A DNA stretch of 52,986 nucleotides from Lingula anatina (Eukaryota > Brachiopoda > Lingulata > Lingulida > Lingulidae). The translations under genes were made by a program, and so were the position numbers. The DNA lies in the NCBI RefSeq assembly GCF_001039355.2, contig NW_019775448.1, positions 346,051-399,036 of the forward strand. The letters are read 5' to 3'. Positions 47,901 to 52,986 of this stretch are shown here, piece after piece. Numbering within the stretch: position 1 is the stretch's first letter; every line of letters starts with the position of its first letter. The notes beneath the pieces are model-generated. The model had not been told where the DNA came from, searched no databases, and was given only the letters and a program-made list of their open reading frames with translations.

Positions 47901-48670
47901 ACTGTAAAGTCACACTACTTAAGATCTACGTACAGGTATATAGCAGAAATTACGACGTAAAAATTATCTCGTAACGTTGGGCCAACAACAGGTACTTTTT
48001 CACCATTATCCCATGAAGTCGCAGGCAATATCTTATGTGGAGATGAAGTCGCATTTTATCCTATGAAGTCGATTTGACAGTAAAATCAGAGCATTTATCC
48101 TATGAAGTGGTAATATACCACTTTTGCTTTCTCCGAATAACGGATGTTATAAGACATTGTTTGACACATATACGCTGAGTGCCGAGATCATGCAGTTTCA
48201 CTCCATATACTTAACAAATTTGAAGAACGTTTTTGCTAGTGCTCGAATTACGAACGTTAGTAATTGATAAGACTTTAATTGGCTAATTATTGGTAACTGC
48301 ATATAAACGGCTGAGTGCCGAGATCAGTTTCGCTCAATAGACTTTACAGATTTGAAAAAAAGTTTCTTTAGTCTTCGAGTTACGGATGTATGTAAATGTT
48401 TGTTTGGTTATGTATTGGTTAAATATTGGTTAACCTGCATATTATAATATGGTTATCTTTGTCCTTTTAATTTATTATTTGTGGGAATAAAACTAGCTAA
48501 CTATGTTAATTTCAAAAGTAATTAAAAAAGAAATAAAGTGGTGAAATAGATTTTTCTTTGGCTGTTGTGTAAATAAAAATATCATTTCTGAAGCGGACGG
48601 TCGCGCTTTTACCCTGTGCCGACCCTTCATCAAATGACATTGATCATATGAGTGACCCGATAGACGGATA

Positions 48671-48906
48671 AGGGAGAACGGGGCTAGTTGGACCCCGGGG
48701 TAAGTTGGCGCCCCATCAAGTCTCTTTAATAAAGTTACTTTAAGATGCTAAATTATTTCATTTGGACTTACTGCCGACGAATTCTTAGCACTATTGGATA
48801 CGGTCACTTTACAAAATGATGTGATCAATTATTTTACCCCATAGTTACTTTGTCATTGATTGGGGGGGCCAACTTACCCCGGGGTCCAACTAGCCCCGGT
48901 CTCCCC
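48671..48906. mobile_element. 236-bp MITE with TA target duplication (copy B side)
   Basis: Ends AGGGAGAACGGGGCTAGTTG and CAACTAGCCCCGGTCTCCCC are inverted repeats of about 40 bp, continuing with GACCCCGGGGTAAGTTGGC. TA flanks it at 48669-48670 and 48907-48908, as for Tc1/mariner-type MITEs. There is no ORF. Confidence 0.85.
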
Positions 48907-49357
48907 TAGTTTTTAGTTCATGTGTTTTGTTCATCTTCAACATCCCAAACTACATTGCTACTGCTACAGCTTTGCAAACGTTTTAGAACCGTACTCCTTT
49001 GCTGATATAAAGCTGGGATATTTGAGAATCTGATTTTAGAAAGTTTGCGGTTTTTACTACAGCGGTTACATAATGCATCATTATTGGGTCTACTCCAAAT
49101 TTCTTCTCGAGAGCTATCAATTATGATGCTCTAAAATTTCACTTGATAATAATAGTTCTACACGATATTACATTTGGCACATAAATGTTCTGAGTCAATA
49201 AATGATAATCAAAAGGCGAAATGACAGAATCGTGTAGTCATGTTCATGTAGTCACTTGAATTATTACTCACATCCAGACGGCTGCGGCATCTATCATTCT
49301 AGTCGATACCTTTTCAGCGATGAATTATTTAAAACGCTCAAGATATGATCATGACAT

Positions 49358-49358
49358 N
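49358..49358. other. Single N: contig join
   Basis: The sequence before it (to 49357) matches the 3' flank of copy C up to about 52258. The sequence after it restarts inside the methyltransferase exon. Confidence 0.85.
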
Positions 49359-50566
49359 TACGTGGATAGAGAGCAATTTTGAGGGAAGTAATTGCGGGAA
49401 TGACTTTTCTGTTCCAGAATCTGTATTGAAAGAATCGATAGTAGTGAGCAGTGATGTTATTGAACACATTTTGAAACCAGATAAGTGTTACATGGATATT
49501 TTAGCGCATGCAGCAAGCGTAAGTAAGGCTGTTATTCTCAGTACTCCGGATAGGGAGGTTTTAAATCGTGTTAATAAAAGAGAAAGGCTTATTGGACCAC
49601 CTCTAAACCCCTTTCACATTCGCGAATGGCGGAAAAGTGAAATGATCGAGTTCTGTAACAAGTACGGTATGTATCCTCTACGGAGTGGTTGGGTTTGTAA
49701 TCACAATGCGATGTGTACCGATCCAACCACAATGCTCCTTGTTCTAGGTTCAGATAAGAATTTATCCGAGGATGAAGAGGGGGGCGATATTGAACAGTTC
49801 CGCAAAATTACTGTCAACGTGTTTTTGGTACATCTTATTAACACGCAGAATATACTGCTATTAGAAATAATACAAGATTTACAGAAACAATTTATTTTTG
49901 AATGAAAAGGACAACTCTCAAAATCTACAAAAACTAGAAAAAGAGGGCATTGAAGTTCGGCGGTTTGATCATGTAAAACAGATCCCAGATATCATGAACT
50001 CAATTGCTAGCACCCGGGACAGTCATGTGACAGAGTGGAACGTTCTGATGTACAGCAATGAATGGATCAACGTTCCTGGTGGCGGTTTAGGTCACCCAGA
50101 CCAGTTAGGACAGTTCCTTTGCTGGCTCTCCAAGCAAGATGGCGACTTCAATGCCATTGCTGTGACCACGTTGTTTTATATGGGAAAATCCCAAAAGACT
50201 AAAATATTGGTCAACAATTTAGTGAACATTAAGGTCTATTCGGAAACATTAAAACCAACCACAGACCCACTTCTGTTCAGCATTCGTATTTGGCGATCGC
50301 GTTTTGGTGAGACAATGAATTGGGCCCCTGTGAGGGAAACATTAGCTGGTCAAAAAGTGATAACAGGTTTATCAAAGGACCTTACCCTGTCATTGAATGT
50401 GTACCCATATAATTTAGCGATTCTGAGGGTCCCCGCTAAAGAAAATGGTAGACGTCACATCAAAATTCCTGAAATAATCAACGACGAAACGCCAGTGTTT
50501 GAATTAACTCTTGGTATAGACGGGTTACATAGTGGCAGTAGATCAACTCTTGAGTACCTGTTCTAA
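49359..50566 (+). pseudogene. SAM-dependent methyltransferase, 3' part with frameshift (copy C)
   Basis: Begins at WIESNFE and matches copy B to the shared C-terminus RSTLEYLF. A 14-bp deletion relative to copy B lies between 49890 and 49891, just after QDLQKQ. It shifts the frame and stops at 49903-49905; the original frame resumes from about 49895. Smaller in-frame differences (one codon lost near KLEKEGIE, one gained near WRSRFGE) and several substitutions follow. With copy A it would make one allele of the gene, non-functional in its C-terminal half unless the deletion is a sequencing error. Confidence 0.8.
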
Positions 50567-51556
50567 AGAAATGTAATTTTGAAGAAACAGTATCCATATC
50601 ATATACCTTATTTTAATCTGGTGTACTGGTATTTTGTTTATCATTATAAGAAAATATAAGGTATAAGGAGGGGTTAGATAGTGGCAGTATTTTTAGGTAA
50701 CCAATTTGATGGGCTATCGGGATTTCAATCACAAAACGTTATGGGCCAGATGGTCACGAAAGAACAGACTCTGTGCGTGCGGGGCGATTCAAACGGAGGG
50801 CCACGTAGTCTGTGACTGCACATATACGGCTGAGTGCCGAGATCAGTCTCATTCGATTAAAATTTGAAGAACGTTTTAGGTAATCCCCGAATACCACGTA
50901 GTCTGCGACTGCATATATAGGCCCCTACGGCTGAGTCCGAGATTCACTCGATAGACTTTACAAATTTGAAGAACGTTTTTGCTAATCTCCGAATAATGCA
51001 TGTTTATTAATGTATAAGACCTTGTTTGACTAAATATTAGTGACTGCACATATACGCTGAGTGCCGAGATCATGCAGTTTCATTCGATATACTTAACACA
51101 TTTGAAGAACGTTTTTGCTAGTGCTCGAATTACAAACGTTCGTAATTGCATAAGACTTTAATTCGCTATTTATTGCTAACTGCATATATACGGCTGAGTG
51201 CCGAGCTCAGTTTCGCTCAATATACTTTATAGATTTGAAGAAAGTTTCTTTAGTCCGTTACGGACTTATGTAAATGTTAACGACTTTTGTTTGGTTATAT
51301 ATTAGTTAAATATTGGTTAAACCTGCATATAATAATATGGCTATCTTTGTCCATTTAATGTATTATTTGTGGGAATAAAACTAACTGAAGTTAATTCCAA
51401 AAGTAATTTGAAAAAGAAATAAAGTGGTGAAATAGACTTTTCTTCGGCTGTTGTGTAAATAAAAAGATCATTTCTGAAGCGGACGGTCGCGCGTTTACCC
51501 CGTGTCGACCCTTCATCAAATGACATTGATCATATGAGTGACCCGATAGACGGATA
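50567..51556 (+). repeat. Downstream flank of copy C with ~90-130-bp repeats
   Basis: Matches the copy B flank on both sides of the 3.36-kb transposon and lacks the transposon. Repeat units start near 50814, 50906, 51044 and 51178. Confidence 0.8.
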
Positions 51557-51779
51557 AGGGAGACCAGGGCTAGTTGGACCCCGGGGTAAGTCTCTTTAAT
51601 AAAGTAACTTTAAGATGCTAAATTATTTCATTTGGACTTACTGCCGACGCTTTCTTAGCACTATTGGATACGGTCACTTTACAAAATGATGTGATCAATT
51701 ATTTTACCCCATAGTTACTTTGTCATAAATTGATTGGGGGGCCAACTTACCCCGGGGTCCAACTAGCCCCGGTCTCCCC
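51557..51779. mobile_element. TA-flanked MITE, copy C side, internally deleted
   Basis: Same insertion site and ends as 48671-48906. The stretch between two AAGT copies next to the left inverted repeat is missing, shortening that arm. TA flanks are at 51555-51556 and 51780-51781. Confidence 0.85.
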
Positions 51780-51781
51780 TA

Positions 51782-52769
51782 GTTTTTAGTTCATGTGTTT
51801 TGTTCATCTTCAACATCCCAAACAACATTGCTACTGCTACAGCTTTGCAAACGTTTTAGAACCGTACTCCTTTGCTGATACATGTATAAAGCTGGGATAT
51901 TTGAGAATCTCTAATTCTCATGACTCAATTATTGATTTTAGAAAGTTTGCGGTTTTTACTACAGCGGTTACATAATGCATCATTATTGGGTCTACTCCAA
52001 ATTTCTTCTCGAGAGCTATCAATTATGATGCTCTAAAATTTCACTTGATAATAATAGTTCTACACGATATTACATTTGGCACATAAATGTTCTGAGTCAA
52101 TAAATGATAATCAAAAGGCGAAATGACAGAATCATGTAGTCATGTTCATGTAGTCACTTGAATTATTACTCACATCCAGACGGCTGCGGCATCTATCATT
52201 CTAGTCGATACCTTTTCAGCGATGAATTATTTAAAACGCTCAAGATATGATCATGACAGATCCATTATACTGGAAATGCAATGTGGTTATTCACGATTTC
52301 TTATTAGTCTGAGATGTGTTGGTTGCGATGATTGTGAGCTCTTCATAACCTACAGATTGAGTGTTTAATCTTTTCCCAATAGATTTTCTGTTCTCTTCAA
52401 AACAAATTTGCTAAAACTGACATGTAAGTGAGACCTAATAAAATGAAGCATACCAAACGAATAATAAAAATAATAGACTCTTCTTGAATATGATGTTCAA
52501 ATTATGACTAAGTGCATTGTTCAACCAGCTCATTGGCCTTTTATTGTAATATCATGCCCTTTTAATTACCCTATATTTGGGATTGTGTTCCTTATGACAT
52601 ACATGTATGACCGCACAGTATTAACAATTGTGCAAACTAGTAAATATCGGTAGGTGAGTTAAATAGATTTTAATCTTTAAATCGGAAATAATTGCCGTTT
52701 TAAGAAATTGGGTATTTTTGTTATAGTCTTTATTCATTTAGCAGTAGGCCTATTGAAAAGGAACCTAAG
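51782..52769. other. No recognised gene
   Basis: Up to about 52258 this matches 48909-49357. Beyond that it is single-copy AT-rich sequence in this window. Confidence 0.5.
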
Positions 52770-52986
52770 AAACTGTCGAGAATAGCTTTGGGGACCATGA
52801 CCACCCATTTATTTTTCAGCATGATAAGTAGGCTATTTAAATGCGAACCAGATCTAAACTTTCCAATGGCCAGTTAAATTCCTAGATCAGACCCACAATG
52901 AGACTGTGTGGGATATCCCCGGAAATGAATAATTGAGGGATAACCCTGCAAACAAAAATTATCTAGCTATCTTTGCGCCGTTTGTG
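52770..52986 (+). pseudogene. Tc1/mariner transposase remnant, cut by the window end
   Basis: Closely matches 39508-39725, with FGDHDHPFIFQH and the decayed WP..SLDQ.HNETVWDI region. It carries stops and is truncated at the window edge. Confidence 0.75.

Larger units (their letters stand above)
44761..48121. mobile_element. 3.36-kb inverted-repeat transposon, non-autonomous
   Basis: Terminal inverted repeats of about 27 bp share TATTACCACTTCATAGGATA at the left end and its complement at the right end. Four subterminal copies of ACTTCAT-type motifs lie inside the left end (44772, 44814, 44845, 44861) and four inverted GAAGT copies inside the right end (48012, 48043, 48063, 48102), like transposase binding sites. 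The copy C flank lacks the element between homologous sequences near 50977-50985, an approximate empty site. Inside are a fold-back MITE (45413-45611), a forward array and an inverted array of 162-bp-type repeats, and no intact ORF. The target duplication is unclear. Confidence 0.8.

Overview
The window reads as nuclear DNA of an AT-rich invertebrate, most likely a bivalve mollusc. The evidence is GT-AG introns at protein-family exon joins, metazoan housekeeping genes, abundant miniature inverted-repeat elements (MITEs) and ~160-bp tandem repeats of a kind common in molluscs. No rRNA, tRNA, CRISPR array or prokaryotic operon is visible. All recognisable host genes are on the + strand.

Layout. 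(1) 442-8404: NTAQ1, the protein N-terminal glutamine amidohydrolase, six coding exons, 194 aa, complete. Introns 3 and 4 hold a nine-copy 162-bp array, a second 162-bp array and a large inverted repeat. (2) 9522-12977: a second copy of the NTAQ1 3' end (exons 5 and 6). (3) 14636-22669: ABHD2, an alpha/beta-hydrolase (monoacylglycerol lipase family), eight coding exons, 415 aa, complete; its last exon is repeated at 23202-23366. A possible extra upstream coding exon lies at 13420-13489. (4) 24523-26491: a doubtful three-exon small gene, with exons 2 and 3 repeated at 27951 and 28722. (5) 29680-30720: a minisatellite with a 248-bp higher-order unit. (6) 30720-42050: no convincing host gene; MITEs, simple repeats and dead Tc1/mariner transposases. 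(7) 42149-50566: three incomplete copies of a membrane-anchored SAM-dependent methyltransferase gene, one with a frameshift, plus a 3.36-kb inverted-repeat transposon. (8) The end carries another Tc1 transposase remnant.

The main structural point is that five single N bases (9521, 23199, 27378, 42847, 49358) each sit at the edge of a near-duplicate block. The simplest reading is that these are contig joins where two haplotypes were laid end to end, so the apparent partial gene duplications are probably allelic. This gives a useful by-product: several transposon insertions can be seen next to their empty allelic sites. NTAQ1 acts in the Arg/N-degron pathway and ABHD2 in lipid hydrolysis; nothing in the sequence indicates that the three genes work together. 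No new defence or mobile 'system' was found. The least familiar items are the methyltransferase with its unidentified C-terminal half and the 3.36-kb transposon.
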